Source: Chamaecrista fasciculata (Eukaryota > Streptophyta > Magnoliopsida > Fabales > Fabaceae). From it: a stretch of 64,000 bases of DNA. Shown in pieces: positions 21,648 to 35,948 of the stretch (positions are counted from its first letter, which is position 1; each line of letters starts with the position of its first letter). The position numbers and the translations under genes are program-made. The stretch is from the NCBI GenBank assembly GCA_003254925.1, contig QANZ01001133.1:1-64000 (forward strand). Direction: 5' to 3'. The notes beneath the pieces are model-generated. The model ran no database searches and was not told the DNA's origin. It saw only the letters and a program-made list of their open reading frames with translations.

Positions 21648-24600
21648 TCATTTTAAAAAATAAAAACTTCATATTAAAAAAAAAATAGAAACTTGTTGCT
21701 ACGTACTGGATACCCACGTCTAGCATGGTTTGCTCTTAAGCTTTTTTCCTTTATGTTGAAGGCAAACTATATATATATATACACACACCCAATTATTACT
21801 TAAGAAATTGCGACGCAAACGGCTCCTTCTTTTCTTTTTTTTTTTTTTTTTATTTTTTAGTATAGATTTTGTTAAAGTTCGTCTAGTTAAATTGATATCA
21901 TCTTCACTGTCTGCATGCATAGGCATAGTCAATAAATTATAAATTCTTCGATCTCCTACACCTAAAAAACTCAAAATGCAAGCTTCAATTATTTTTCCCT
22001 AACGCTTTAAAAGAAATTCCGGTGCTTTAAATTGTGCATTTATTAAAGAAAAGAGCTTCTTCCCACTGAAAAAATAGATTTAAGTTGTGCATTTTGATTT
22101 TTGAGCTTTAGTTTGTACGCCAATTTTTTTTCTTTTAATGTGAAAATGAATAATACAGGCTCAAAGTCCATAAATTAGAGAGTATACTTGTTAAGTTGGA
22201 AAATTTTCACATAAAAAAAGAAAAGAAAAGAAAAGGGGTTTGAATTTGATTTGTCTGTTCTACAACTCTTCACTAGCATGCCCTTTTTTTAAAAAAAAAA
22301 CAATTTAAAATAAAAACTAGTTCGAGTTTCCCATATATATGTAGTCCATTAAAGAAAAATTAAGGTAACTATCACTTTTTCTAAAAATTGTAGAGCACGC
22401 TAAGAAAAATAAAGGAGATTAAGACACACCAATGAGAGGCTCAAAATTGGTATGGTGTCCTTTAATTTTAGAGTCATGCTCACTCACAAATCACAATCAC
22501 ACTTCACACACACACACACACAAACACTAAAAGTTGACCAATCACATAGTTCATTTCTTCTAAATATCGTCTTCTCAAAAAGTCAACGCTCCATTTGACT
22601 TTTATAACATCAAATTAAACCTGCATGTTTAATTTGTTTGGGCTGTCATTGAATTGTGGGGACATAAAAAAGGTGCCTTTCAATTTCAAACAGTATTTCA
22701 CCATTTCTTTCTCTTTTTTTCATTTAAGGGAAAAAGTTTCTATGATCCTAGCTACATAAATGTATAACATTACCAATCAAGCTAGACCACACTTTTATAT
22801 CAATATTCTTTTCTATTTTAATATTAAATTTAATTAGATTTTGTAATTGAAAGATGATTATTGGATGTGTTGTGTAGTCAGATTCATTCGAGCTACTGAA
22901 TTAACAACACGTAGTCTACACTCTTCCTATAATAGTTGACCTAATAGGGAATTTAGGATCCAAGGTTGCCATTTCTCTAAAGCACTAAAAACCCATTTGT
23001 CAAATGCAATCAAAATGAGGACTTATTTAATCAACCATACTCATTAATTGATATACATGAATATTGAAAAAAAAAAGTTAAAACGAATAAAACTCTCTTA
23101 TATTTTAGTCATTATATAGATTTTCTTTTTGTACTTTAATTTAATAGTGACAATAGACTTTTGGAACTATTAATTTTTATTAGGCAAAAATACTCTTAAT
23201 ATTCGAAGTATGAGGTCAGATTTAATTATACTCCTAAATATTTTTGGGGTCAACTAATCCCAATTTTTTTTTGGTGTCAATTATACCCTAAATTTAGAGG
23301 TGAAATTGACTCAAACATAAAACGTTAGGGTACAATTAATTTAAATATGAAATATTGAGGATACAATTGACTAAAAAAACTTTAGTAGTAGAACTGAAAC
23401 TAACCTCATACTTTAAGAATACCAAAAGTATTTTTTCTTTTTTTTTTATTGTCTAGCCAGAAATTTTTTCTTAATTAAATTTTCATTAAAAAATTTTATA
23501 ATTGTTGTGACATTTAACATTGAGCAAAATTTAAAATTAATTATCATTGCATTTAATAGAAGTTAAAATATATATATAAAAAATATTAATACTTTTAAAT
23601 AAAAATTAATAAAATAATCTTTAAATAAAATTAAAAGTCCATGAGATTTTAAAATAGTTTTTAAATCCCAAAGAATTTTTGCAGATAAAATACAGTTCAA
23701 GAGAAAAATTATGCATATTAGCATAAAAAAAAATTTAAAATGATAAACATCATAATTCATAATTTTGATTAGTGATTACTAATTTTTTGTTCCTTTAGCC
23801 GATTTCTAAAGTATAATAATTATCATATAAAGTATCTTAAAAGGCACAAGTTAAGAAAACGTACCTTAAAAAATATTAAATTAAATTTGAAATTCCCCTG
23901 GCACTGAATAAATACATCCTGCATACGAATATGTTCCAAAACATAGTGGAATTTGGTTCAAAACTATAGTTGGAAGAATAAATGCCCTATGGCTTTCTCT
24001 GGCTTCTCCACTATCACAAACTTTTCTTCGTTTCCATCCAACTATACTGCAGCACTACTAAAATGCAAAGAATCCTTTCATTTATGATTTTACAATTCCT
24101 TCTTAAATATAACGGAAGTTGAATAAATTCGTAGATGAATTTAATTTAATTTTGTGATACATATCCTTTCAATTAACATTTCATTTCATAACATAACCCT
24201 AACAACATTATCTCTTGTTAGTTTTAATTATAACAATGTAAATCCGATTAAATGAATATTGTTGTTAAAGATATTTTGTGGTTACTCTCCCAACTTTCCG
24301 GACTTCATTCTAACTAATAACTAATTCGAACTCAATTCATGTCACCTAATTGATAATGATAACATAGTCTTTCAATATATTTTTTGAATTCTCAATGTTG
24401 AATTACTTAATTACTTAAGTGATATCGAATTACTTACCACTCGAATTAATGGCAAGTTGGCGAATGTTGTTAAGGAATAACGATAATGCAATTATTCCTT
24501 CAATTTTGAATGTTGGCAACTAATTAACTCTTCATATTTTCAATTTTATGTAACACATTTCCTTAATTTTATTATCAATGTAAATGGAAGTTGTTAGTTA

Positions 24601-26500
24601 ATTAACATTTTGTATGAAAAAAAAAGTTAGTGAAAGGGAATATAATATGTTACATAAAATTGAAAATTTGAAGAATATTTCTGGTCAATATAATTTTTAA
24701 AGTTAAAGAAGGTAAAGTATGCAACATTCTAATTTGAGATCATTTTCCCTATCTGGTCTAAATTAATTTTACAATAAAAATATAATATGTTGAACTTTTT
24801 TTTTAAGGATTCAACTATGTTAGAAGAATATTTTTCATGCTTTTATTAAAATTAGAAAATTGATGATGAATAATTAAAAATAATATATTCATGTCAGTTA
24901 ATTTATGATCTTATATATATCCATATTTATACAACTAACTTTAGTCATATTCTATAATTAGCTACTGTAAAATTATATTACATAAAATATCCTATATCTT
25001 TTACTCTAAAACTACTATATATATGTTGTTTTGTGAGGAAATGAGTTTCTTTGAATAATTTTGTAAAGTTTCCGCATAATTTTCTTTGGATTGAGCCAAC
25101 ATCCTTAGAGGTCTCAAACAAATTACAAGTAATTGAATTCGCATTATAAATTTGAATTTCATTTCATTTTGAAACTTCAAAAAGAATTTCTTTCCCTTTC
25201 CATGCATTTTATTCTTCCAAACATGAAACACAGCAGAAATAACCAAATTATATAAATCTATTTAGATATTTTAGAAAAGACTAAATTTGTACAATTAAGG
25301 TTAGTTATGATTTTTGTCATAATTATTTTAAATAAAAATAAGATATAAACATTTTTAATATGATTTGTGAAGTTTATAAGAAAATAAGAAAATCAAAAGA
25401 GTTAGAGGGAGAAAATCTCCACTTTACATACTTCTTTATGATATTAATTAATTAACCAACAAATTTTCAATCTAGAAAAAAGAGTTAATTTCTTATAATA
25501 TTACTAGAAACTCAAGATATTCCGACAGTCATAACAGTTACTAAAAGTTATTAAAACTGTTAGTAAGAGTTATGTCAACACTTATTAAATTGTTACTATA
25601 AAATGAAAGAGTGCTAAGTTTCTTACTCTCTAAAAAATACTCCAATTACGTTCACATCTTGAAGAATTACAAATTAAGTTCAATTTTGGACCCTGAAAAA
25701 AAGTCCCAAAAAGCAGCATTTTGGACCTTTTCTTTACAAAAAAAAACAATTCAAAAAATAATGTAGGATCGGTGAAATCGTACGAACTTACGATCTTACG
25801 AGCAAAATAACGATCTTATCACGATCTTGCTAAAAAACGATCATGCACCCAATTTAACTAGAAATTGCCTTGCAAGATCTTACGATCTAAATCTAGATCT
25901 TGACTACCTTGTTGTGAGCCGTCAGTAAACAAAGTCAAATTGAGTCTGAAAGTAGGTAAGTCGTTCATTTCAATCATAACTCTCGTCTCAAGTTTGGATG
26001 TGATAAAATTAGAACTATGAGTCATTCTTAATAAATTTTTTCTTTATCCAGTTGGAATATCAACAAACGAAGTCAAATAATATTTCAAAACTTGATATTG
26101 AAATTTTTTTGATAAATTATAGGTTTTTCCCGTTTATCCGTGCATGTGTAATGATTTAAGTAATGACTATTTTGATTGAGCGAGCAAACAATTTAAAGCT
26201 CTCTTAATAATATGAATTCTTTGAATCTGCTTATGACATACACTCGTCAATCACTATACTTAACCATCGGAGAAAGTGGATGTAGATATTGAAGGAATAA
26301 CGAATGATTTCACCTTGTTAATGCACATTAACCTACTAATTACACTTAGTAGAACACATAATTTTATTATTAGTTTACAATTTACTTAAAGAATTTTGTC
26401 GTTTTGCACCTCTCCTAGGCCTTGCACTAATATCATACATGATACTCACACACACGTTGGAAGAAATTGTTTAAATAGATTGCATGTACTGAAACAACAG
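21648..26500. other. AT-rich intergenic region
   Basis: I see no supportable gene in this stretch. It holds homopolymers and simple repeats ((AAAAG)n near 22220, (CA)n near 22507, (TA)n near 21768) and one MITE (23183-23445). It is probably the distal promoter of the receptor kinase gene that follows. Confidence 0.6.
23183..23445. mobile_element. Short MITE, 'AGTATGAGGT' inverted-repeat family
   Basis: Left arm AAAATACTCTTAATATTC then GAAGTATGAGGT, and right arm ACCTCATACTTTAAGAAT then ACCAAAAGTATTTTTT, are inverted. Inner phrases 'tgactcaaacataaaacgtt' and 'atgaaatattgaggatacaatt' also occur in the larger element at 61211-61922, so both belong to one family. Confidence 0.65.
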
Positions 26501-26644
26501 AACAAAACAAACCAACCAAGGCATCATTTCATTTCTAACATTTCACTTCACACACATTTACTTCCTTAAATGCAATCCTAGCTAGAAACAACATCATCAT
26601 CCTCAATTCCTCATCATCAGAAGAAGAAGCCGAAACAGAGAGAG

Positions 26645-29600
26645 ATGATGAGAATAATAAGAACCCCTATTTCTCTTCCTTATATCTTCTTCTTCTTCTT
26701 CTTCTTCCTCCTTTCAAGTGCTTACAGTAATACTAATAATGACCTCCATGCCTTACTCAAGCTCAAATCCTCCATGAAATCACCCAAAGCTTCTCCTTCT
26801 GCAATGGCCGATTGGAATCCTTCTTCTTCTCACTGTTCATTCTCCGGCGTCACCTGCGACGGCGACCACCGTGTCATTTCTCTCAACGTCTCCTTCCTTC
26901 CCCTGTTCGGCTCTGTTCCGCCGGAGATTGGCCTCCTCGACAAACTCGTCTCTCTCATCATAACGTCCGACAATCTCACCGGCGAACTCCCAAAAGAGCT
27001 CGCCAATCTCACTTCTCTTAAAGTCCTCAACATCTCCCACAACGTCTTCGCCGGAAACTTCCCCGGCGAGGTCACCGTCAACATGACCGAGCTCGAGATT
27101 CTCGACGCCTACGACAACAACTTCACCGGCGTCTTGCCGGAGGAGGTTGTTAAACTGAGGAATCTCCGGCAGCTCTATCTCTCCGGGAATTACTTCACCG
27201 GCGTGATCCCGGAGAGTTACTCGGAATTCGAGAGCTTGGAGATTCTCCGGCTTAACGAGAACGAACTCCGGGGGAATATTCCGGCGAACTTAGCGAAATT
27301 GAAGAAGCTCACACATTTGTATCTGGGGTATAATAATATTTACTCCGGTGGTGTCCCGCCGGAATTCGGCACGATCAGCACGCTTCAGCGTCTCGATTTG
27401 TCGTCGTGTAATTTATCCGGTGAGATTCCGGCGAGTTTGGGCGCTTTAAAGCACTTAGACACTCTGTTTTTACAAATGAATAACCTCACCGGAACTATCC
27501 CTAGTGAACTCTCCAGCATGATCACTCTCATGTCGCTTGATTTATCCATCAACGAGCTCACCGGAGAGATTCCCTCAAGCTTTGAAAATCTAAAGAACCT
27601 AACTTTGATCAATTTATTCACGAACAAGCTTCGTGGCTCGATCCCGTCATTCATCGGAGACCTTCCTAATTTAGAAGTTCTTCAGGTTTGGGAGAACAAT
27701 TTCTCGTTGATTTTGCCGCCAAATCTCGGGAAGAATGGAAAGCTGAAGTATCTTGACGTTGCTAAGAATCATTTCACGGGTTTGGTTCCGAAGGATTTGT
27801 GTAAAGGAGGAAAGCTTGAGGCTTTGATTCTCATGGATAACTTCTTTTATGGCGAGATACCTGAGGAATTGGGTGACTGTAAATCTCTCACTAAAATTCG
27901 AGTTTCTGATAATTTCCTCAATGGTTCTGTTCCTTTTGGGTTCTTCAACCTCCCTAATGTCACCATGATCGAGCTCAACAACAACAAATTCTCCGGCGAG
28001 CTACCGCGCGATGACATCTCCGGCGACAACCTTGGAATTTTAACGGTTTCCAACAACTTGTTCACCGGAAACATCCCTCCGGCGATCGGCAACCTCCGGA
28101 ACTTGCAGACTCTGTTATTAGACATGAACCAGTTCGCCGGCGAGATTCCCGGCGAGATTTTCTCTCTGCCGATGCTGACGAAGATGAACATGAGCTACAA
28201 CAATCTCACCGGAAACATCCCTCCGGCGATCACTGGGTGTTCTTCTTTAACGGCGGTGGATCTCAGCCGGAACAATCTCGCCGGAGAAATCCCGGCGGGA
28301 ATGAAAAACATGGTCGTTTTAAGCATCCTCAACCTCTCATCGAACCAATTAACAGGTCAAATCCCCGACGAGATCAGATTCATGGCGAGTTTGACTACAC
28401 TGGACCTCTCCGACAACGACCTCGCCGGAAAAATCCCCATCGGCGGGCAATTCAGCGTCTTCTCCGACGAGTGTTTCGCCGGAAACCCAAACCTCTGTTT
28501 CCCCAACAACCACACTTGCAAAACCCACAAAAATTCTTCATCATTCCACTCAAAATCCACAAAAATCATTGTTACAACAATCTCACTCTCCACAATAATC
28601 CTCCTTATTCTCATAACAATCTACACATTGCGAAAACGAAGGCTCCACAAATCAATGACGTGGAAGCTAACAGCATTCCAACGGCTAGATTTCAAAGCAG
28701 AGGACGTTTTAGAGTGCTTGAAGGAAGAAAACATAATAGGCAAAGGAGGGGCTGGGATCGTGTACCGCGGGACCATGAGAAACAACGGTGGACCTCATGC
28801 TGACGTGGCGATAAAACGGTTAGTGGGTCAAGGAAACGGTCGTAACGATTACGGGTTCAAAGCGGAAATTCAAACACTAGGGAAAATCCGACACAGGTAT
28901 ATTGTGAGGCTGTTAGGGTATTTATCCAATAAGGACACGAACTTGTTGCTTTATGAGTACATGACGAATGGGAGCTTAGGAGAGTGGTTACATGGCGCGA
29001 AAGGAGGGCACTTACAGTGGGACGCGAGGTACAGGATTGCGGTGGAGGCGGCAAAAGGGCTTTGCTATCTTCACCATGATTGTTCGCCGGTGATTATACA
29101 CCGAGATGTGAAGTCGAATAATATATTGCTGGATGCTGAGTTTGAGGCACACGTGGCGGATTTTGGGCTCGCTAAGTTTTTACAGGATCCTGGTGCTTCT
29201 GAGTCTATGTCTTCTATTGCCGGCTCCTATGGATACATCGCCCCTGGTTCGTTATTTTCTGGTTTTTCTCTATTTTTTCTATTTCAGAATTTGATTTTTG
29301 ATATACCAAAACGACACCGTTTTAAAATGGAAAGTTGGATATTCCTCCTACAGAGTACGCAATTAATTTGATTAAATATTAATTGCTTGATAATACATAT
29401 ATACAGAATACGCATACACACTGAAGGTGGACGAGAAGAGTGACGTGTACAGTTTCGGGGTGGTGTTATTGGAGCTAATAGTAGGGAGGAAGCCGGTGGG
29501 GGAGTTCGGCGACGGCGTCGACATTGTCGGGTGGGTGAAAAAGACCGTATCGGAGCTATGTCCCGGGGCGGCACTACCGGGAGACACGGCGGCGGTGATG

Positions 29601-29804
29601 GCGGTGGTGGACCCAAGACTGAACCAGTATCCAGTGGGAGGAGTGATACACATGTTCAAGATAGCAATGATGTGTGTGGAAGAGAAAGGAAGTGAAAGGC
29701 CCACTATGAGAGAAGTTGTTCATATGCTCACAAATAATCTTCCTTCTCCTTTTCCTCCTCAAACTCAAACTCACTCCACCACACCCAATTTAATTCAACT
29801 GTAG
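26645..29804 (+). CDS. CLAVATA1-like LRR receptor kinase
   Basis: Two exons, 26645..29246 and 29407..29804, 3000 nt, 999 aa. The intron splits the Glu codon of the kinase APE motif, as in CLV1 and its legume relatives. Order: signal peptide (residues 1-28, a phenylalanine run then SSAYS); LRR N-cap with [16 protein letters not shown]; about 21 LRRs (residues 80-600) of the LxxLDLSxNxLTGEIP type; [13 protein letters not shown] cap; membrane segment about 640-662; kinase from about 690 with [25 protein letters not shown] (an RD kinase) and DFGLAKF. CLV1 receptors bind CLE peptides to limit stem-cell number, and close relatives (HAR1/NARK/SUNN) control nodule number. Orthology is inferred. The loop before VAIK is longer than usual (NNGGPHA), and HRY replaces the common HRN in [15 protein letters not shown] poly-T-rich codon run in the signal peptide could vary in length. 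Confidence 0.93.
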
Positions 29805-31008
29805 ATAATAATATATATATAGAGAAGAAAGTAATTAATTTAACCTATATATATAAAAATTATTTCTATATTTTTTTTATGAATTAACACAAGCTATATA
29901 TATATATATGTTCAAACATATATGTTTTATGGTTGGCTAATTAATATCTTTAAAAAAGTAAAAAAAATATATATATATATATATATTCAAGAATAATATT
30001 TATACTTGAAACCTTGTTTATAAAAATTAAAATATTTGTAAATCCAACTAATGGCTTGTTGGATTATGTAATTTTCTCTTTGGTTCTAGGAGATTATGCT
30101 TTTTAGTTAGTCTGAATAAAATACACAGAAGAAAAAATTCTGTACACAAACATTCTGTGGAGAGTAGCCTATATATTTTTATGATTGGCTTCTAATGTTT
30201 AATTATTGTGTATGTTTGCTTGAGTGAATTATAAATATAAGTGGGTTGATTTTCTGCTGTAATTCATTTCTCTTTTTTCATTTAATTTTTCCATTTCAAG
30301 TATATACATGTGTGTGTGTTCATTTCTCTTTTACTATATTGGTTCTAGATAAATAAAGTCTTCTCTCAAAGTCATAATATTCTGAATTAGTGAAAAAAAA
30401 TTAAATTGGACTAATTTTTGAGAAGTATTAGGTTCAATACTCTGTTCATCACGTGCACTAAAATTAATATTAACGGGAAATGGCGACAGAAGAAAAAAGA
30501 AGTCCCTTTGCTACAGACCTCCTTAGTTTGCTCTTTTGTTGCAACTGCGTGCGTCTTGTACTCCTGTTCCTTCTTTTGGTTATGTGTCTTTATGTTTGTG
30601 TAATTGGCAATTCGTTCTTAAATTTTATATTAATTTTTAATTTTGTTTTTAATATTTTATATTTTACTTAATTTTATCTTTTAACTAATTTTTTCAATAA
30701 ATTTATGACAAAGTGCATTCTGTTTTTCAATTTGAGTTAATATTTGAACTTTTTTTTATCAATTTTACATTATATATCATTAGTCATGTAGATTTTGTCG
30801 TTAATATTTGACTAAAGTAAAAACATAAAGGATAAAATTGACCAATATATAAAAACATTAAGGACGAAATTAACAGTAAAAAAGGTTGGGAACGAAAATT
30901 GACGATTGGTATAAAGTTTAAAATATATTAATACTTTTGCCCTATACATGTAATTTTTGTTTTCTATAGTTCCTTCTTGGCTTTTATGTTATGCAACTTC
31001 TCTCTTTT

Positions 31009-31935
31009 TTTTTTTTATAAGAAACATAATTCATTAAGAAAGCAGGAAAGATAACATAGGGCGTATAACAGTATCATGTTATACAATTTTTACTACTGCT
31101 AACATTACAAGTCCTAGGAAAAGTAAAATGCATGGAATCATAAAAACAAGACATAGAAATAAAGGTTGACATTAAATCAAAGATAGTCATGGGGCAAGAG
31201 GAGTCACGACCCCAATTTGTAAGAAGGTCTGCAGGTTGGTTTGCTTTCCTGAAAACATGCTGGATTTTTGTTTCTTTAAAAAGATGCCGGTAACATCTGC
31301 ACTTGTAAATTAAAGAGAAAAGGCTATGGTGAGATGAAACATTAGAATCAATTAGGATGTTAACCGCTAAGGAAGAGTCAGTTTCAATGATAATGTGGGA
31401 GATCTCAAGTTCTCGAGCAAGCTTAAGACCATGAAAAATACTCCAAATTAAAGTTTAGCATTAATGATATTTCCTGATCCAAGAAAAGTGGAGAAACCTG
31501 AAATCCAATTCCCACCATCACCCAATAATTTATTCTTTGCTGAACCATTACAATTAAGCTTAAAAAAGAGAAGGGGGGTGGGGGCAGGTTTTGTCCAGCT
31601 AATATAAGAAATGACAGTGGAGGGAGGGGGAGAAGTGGGAGAAGACAGATATAAAAATTCAACTGACTCAGCAAGACTGTTATTTATGATTAAGGACGGT
31701 TGAAAGGGTTTTTTATTGAATATAAGGTTATTTTTAGATAACCAAATATTTCTAATTAGGACTTGGAAGAAAGAATTCCAAGAAATATTGTATTTGAATT
31801 TTTTTTTTATGATTGTAATGAAATTTAAGCCAAGCAAGAAAGAGTAAGTGTTTATTGAAGTCAAAGGGGTGCAAAAGATTCCAAATTGAATTGGTTTTTG
31901 GACGAGACTTAAAGAGATGGTCTAAATCTTCAATG
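31009..31935 (-). mobile_element. 5'-truncated LINE with RNase H-like remnant
   Basis: The direct repeats GCAACTTCTCTCTTTT (30993-31008) and GCAGCTTCTCTCTTTT (31936-31951) flank the insert with one mismatch. A T-run at about 31005-31016 is the A-tail in reverse. On the minus strand, remnants read as a zinc-finger-like piece (IEDLDHLFKSRPKTNSIWN), WLSKNNLIFNKK, and then an RNase H-like domain: KLNCNGSAKN, ETDSSLAVNIL and VFRKANQPADLLTNWG. There is a small insertion with a stop just before LWSIFHGL (near 31450), and the first catalytic Asp position reads Asn. It is therefore dead. Confidence 0.8.
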
Positions 31936-33439
31936 GCAGCTTCTCTCTTTTGTAAGTTTTAATGGATGGATGTTTGTACGAACTCTTCTTTTTATGAAAT
32001 TACCAAGTTTACCAAAAAAAATATTAATATTAATGTGAGTTGAATGTAGTATACAAAGAAATTAAACAATATAATAAACATTTCATCATTAAAATTGTTC
32101 AAAAAATTATTGATCAGGACTACTAGGCAATTTTACTAATTACATTTGTAGTTTACACAAGTTTATAATTTAAATTAAGTTGACATAACACCCACAAGGA
32201 AACAAGGCATATAAAACTTGGAATGTTGATACATCAATATCATGCAGTTTCTGCTGGATTGAACGTGATTCGTATCTTAATTAGTGGTTGTTTCTACCAC
32301 TATCATCATTTTGCAGGAGACGATCGAGAGCTTTATAATTAGTAGACAAAAACCTAAATAGTTAGTCAATAGCCTTCTAGAATAATTGTTTATAATAATT
32401 AGTAATGACTATATATATGAAAGTGTGAAGTTAGTTTTACAGACTTACCACTAATGAAATAATATTTTTCAATTTAATTTTTTTAATATTTAAGTTTATA
32501 ATATAATATTTTTCATTTAGAATTGACTAGTCTAAAGATAATAATGATATTAGAGTCAAAGGTGGAATTTGGTTAAGTATACAAGAAGTAAACAAATAAT
32601 TTACTTCAAACATTAGTTGATAACTTGATCCTTATAGAATGAAATACACAGTTTAGTCGTTAAAATTAAATATCCAAACAATATACCTTTTTGTCTCTTT
32701 TATGGATAAAAAGTATACTATTTAGTTCTCTTAAAGTCTAATAAAAATTATATCACTCGAATCTTTTAGTAACTAAACTATATTTTAGCTCGATAATTTA
32801 TTGAAATTGAATTATTAGTTTATTACTCTAAAAATATTAAGGAAACATAGGTTTATCTCAAATTTAAATATTAAGGATTAAAATTTAAATATTGAAAAAT
32901 ATAAAAAATATTTTAAAATATCATATACATAGACTAAATAAAATTTAAAATAAATCATAGAGATTAACTAGTTTTCCTTGTGAATAACAGGTCAAGCATA
33001 TAATTCCACTATACGAATATATGGAACCATGGATATTGGTAAAAATTTTAAGTGGGGTAGATTGGTTTTGCGGATATCAGATAGAGATAAAGGCAGTATA
33101 GTTTTAATAAGCATGTTAATTAGACAATATTTATTAGTTTAATAGTATTAATTAATTCATATTTATTAATTGTTGACATTCCTTCATCAAATAAACTTTT
33201 AGGTTGTCAAGGAGAAAAAGAAGAAGAAAAAAGGTGACATTCAAAGTTGAAACATCTTCATGATCACAAAAGAAGCTATATTGATAAACTTGATATACAC
33301 ATAAAGTAAGTTTTATAGAACTCCAAATGAATACACAATAATACAAAATGATTTTTTTCTTCATTTCGCTGTAACTCTGATACAATCATATAATATAAGT
33401 ACAAATAATAGTACCCACAAGGAAACATTAACAAGTGGA

Positions 33440-33937
33440 TGTTGGATTATTTCTATCAAATAATCCTAATTGTGGATTAGCACTAATCACAAGAGTTAAT
33501 TTTAATATATATATTATGTATATATATATATATTGAGTTACCAATTTATGTTGAACCATTGTCTAATTATTGGATCCGGCTATATTTCACTTGTGGGTGT
33601 AATAGAGTCATTTTGTGATAGGTCAGTCTGACTCTTAACTCATACAAGGAAAGGGCCCAACCTGCGAGACTAACTTGAACTATCAGTGTCCTATCCTATT
33701 GATAGTATAGTGTCACCTTATACCACCTTTCATATTTATATTTAATATTTTAATAAACCCTTTTTTTTTCACTATAAATATGTGGGTATGGTGGTGGAGG
33801 GGAGTGTGCCTCAAATCAGTTAGCTCAGCAGGTTGTAACTTTCTCCAGCATTCCAGGGACTAAACAGTACAATAAGCTTCCGATGTATTTCAGCTCAATC
33901 TCAGGTACGATTTAGATTCACTGATCTAAATCTAGCA
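33440..33937. mobile_element. Solo LTR
   Basis: The 498-bp unit begins TGTTGGAT and ends ATCTAGCA. These are short imperfect inverted ends, TG...CA, flanked by the perfect 5-bp repeat GTGGA (33435-33439, 33938-33942). A TATA-like ACTATAAATATG at about 33771 is followed by a pyrimidine-rich transcript-start-like region. No primer binding site, polypurine tract or partner LTR is visible. Recombination between two LTRs would leave this product. Confidence 0.7.
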
Positions 33938-34429
33938 GTGGAAATTTGAAATCTGATGCACGTACTATTAATCATGCATGTTAATGCTAGCTGGAATGAA
34001 CGAACGTGATATCTACAAGTTAGATTTTGTTTCTGCCATTATCAAAAACACATCATTGTGCAGAAGACGAGCTTATTAGCAGAACAACGGCAAATTGAGT
34101 CATACTTTAATAATGATGATGATTGACTATATCTTATATTATATGGCTCCACCTCTTTCTGGTCGTCCATGTTTAAAACTATAGTTCATGAAATTAAAAA
34201 TAAGAAAAAATTTACTATTTGATCTCTCTTTCTTTACTAAGTTAACGGGCACGCAAAGCCTCTAGTATATATATATACATAAATATATGTAAGAAATTAA
34301 CTGCCCGCAATATATATAATATGACACATGGAAAAATAAATGGATCCACAATGCATAGATAGACACTGACTGATGTTCTATTTGGTCTTTGTTGTACTCA
34401 ACTTCTATTCAATCTAATGTTCCTTTTAA

Positions 34430-34580
34430 CGAAAAAAAATATTAACACCTATAACGCGAAGACACCGATATGTTAAATTTTTTGAAAGTATATGACATGG
34501 CTTATATATATATGCTATTAATAATTTATAAATCTTGATAAAAATTTTAACAATTACCATATTTATTCATGACATATGTC

Positions 34581-34612
<32 letters not shown>

Positions 34613-34695
34613 TGTCATGTCAATATTAAAAAAAATTATATTATAAAACTTAGATACGTGTTCCGTGTCTGAGACTTCTTCAAAATAATTAATAG
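34430..34695. mobile_element. Decayed MULE-like MITE (copy 3)
   Basis: Phrases 'gaagacaccgatatg', 'tatgacatggcttatatata', 'tcatgacatatgtcatatat' and 'acgtgttccgtgtctgagacttcttcaaaat' line up with the interior and right end of the elements at 485 and 14459. It contains a long (TA)n tract at about 34580-34610. Termini are eroded. Confidence 0.45.
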
Positions 34696-35948
34696 ATTGG
34701 CACAAATAAGAAGTCATGATTTTAATATATATATATATATATATATATTAAATTGAATTAGATTTATCATGAAGTACTAAAAGCTTAATTAAATATGGCA
34801 TAATAAATTATTAAATGTTGACAATATTTTAATAAAATTGTTAAACTTATTATTTTAATGTATTACCTAAAAGTATAGAATTGTTTAAAAAAAGAAAAGA
34901 AAAAAGTATTATTTTTTGTATACTAAATAAATAGTGAGAAAATATTTTATTTTTTAGAAACTTTTTTTATTGTTATATTTTAAATAATATAAAAATAAGC
35001 TGTGAAAAGTTATTTAACTTCCTCTTACTACTCATTTTTATTTTTATATCTTGTGCCATATCTTATTTTAATATATGATTTTGGGTGTGAAAGTCCTAAA
35101 ACTTTATATAATAGTATTTATATATACACACCCCAAAGTCCAAACTCGATGCGTCCATCTATCCTTATAATGTACATCATAATTAATATTTCAAACTGTT
35201 GGCATTCCCTCTCCAATTAACTACTATCTTTTAGGCTTGTAATAAAAAGGTAAGATTCGAACTTGAGACACATCGATGATACCAAAAGAAGCAACAAATA
35301 TGGTAATAATTATAATGACAACCCCTTTTAGAGCTCTAGAAGAACATACAAATGTATTAGTTGTGATTGGCATTAGGAGTTAAAGAACAACAAAGTCCAA
35401 TATGAATTAATCCATCCGAAGAATAAAAAAAGTTAGGCTTGAGAGTTGAGAGAATAAATCTGTCTGCCATGTAAAATAAAGGGAGAAGAATAAATCCAAA
35501 GAAAGAGCCAATAATCCAAGGTTTTAATGAGCACTTGATAGACAATATGAATCGTTGCCACAATTATATATATAAGTATTATGTTTATATATGATGGTAT
35601 GGTTGAACAATATTCAAACAAACATATATTGTTTTATTTTTGAAGAGCCAGTGAACATGCATGCATCACAATCCACACATCCATTAATCAATAATGGCTT
35701 CCAAACATTCAAAATGCAATTTATAATGAAAGCATTATTATTGATTGTTGAAGAAATAGATAGCAAGAATTTATTTGTAGACCCTGCTGTCTCTCTTTGG
35801 GAACCTTGATTTTATTACACATCGTTAGGCCTTAAAATTAATTAACAATTTTTTTTAAAAAAAAAACAGGTGAAGAAGGTTATTTTTTGTCTTTATTGAT
35901 CTCTATGGGAACCGAATTGTTGGCTTGGTGCATGCTAGTTAATTTCTA

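Noticed and set aside
28237..28803. 188-codon frame inside the receptor kinase
   Set aside because: Shifted-frame shadow of the LRR/kinase exon, driven by GC-rich codons.
29284..29774. Several minus-strand frames over receptor kinase exon 2
   Set aside because: Antisense shadows of a GC-rich coding exon. The plus strand matches the kinase family.
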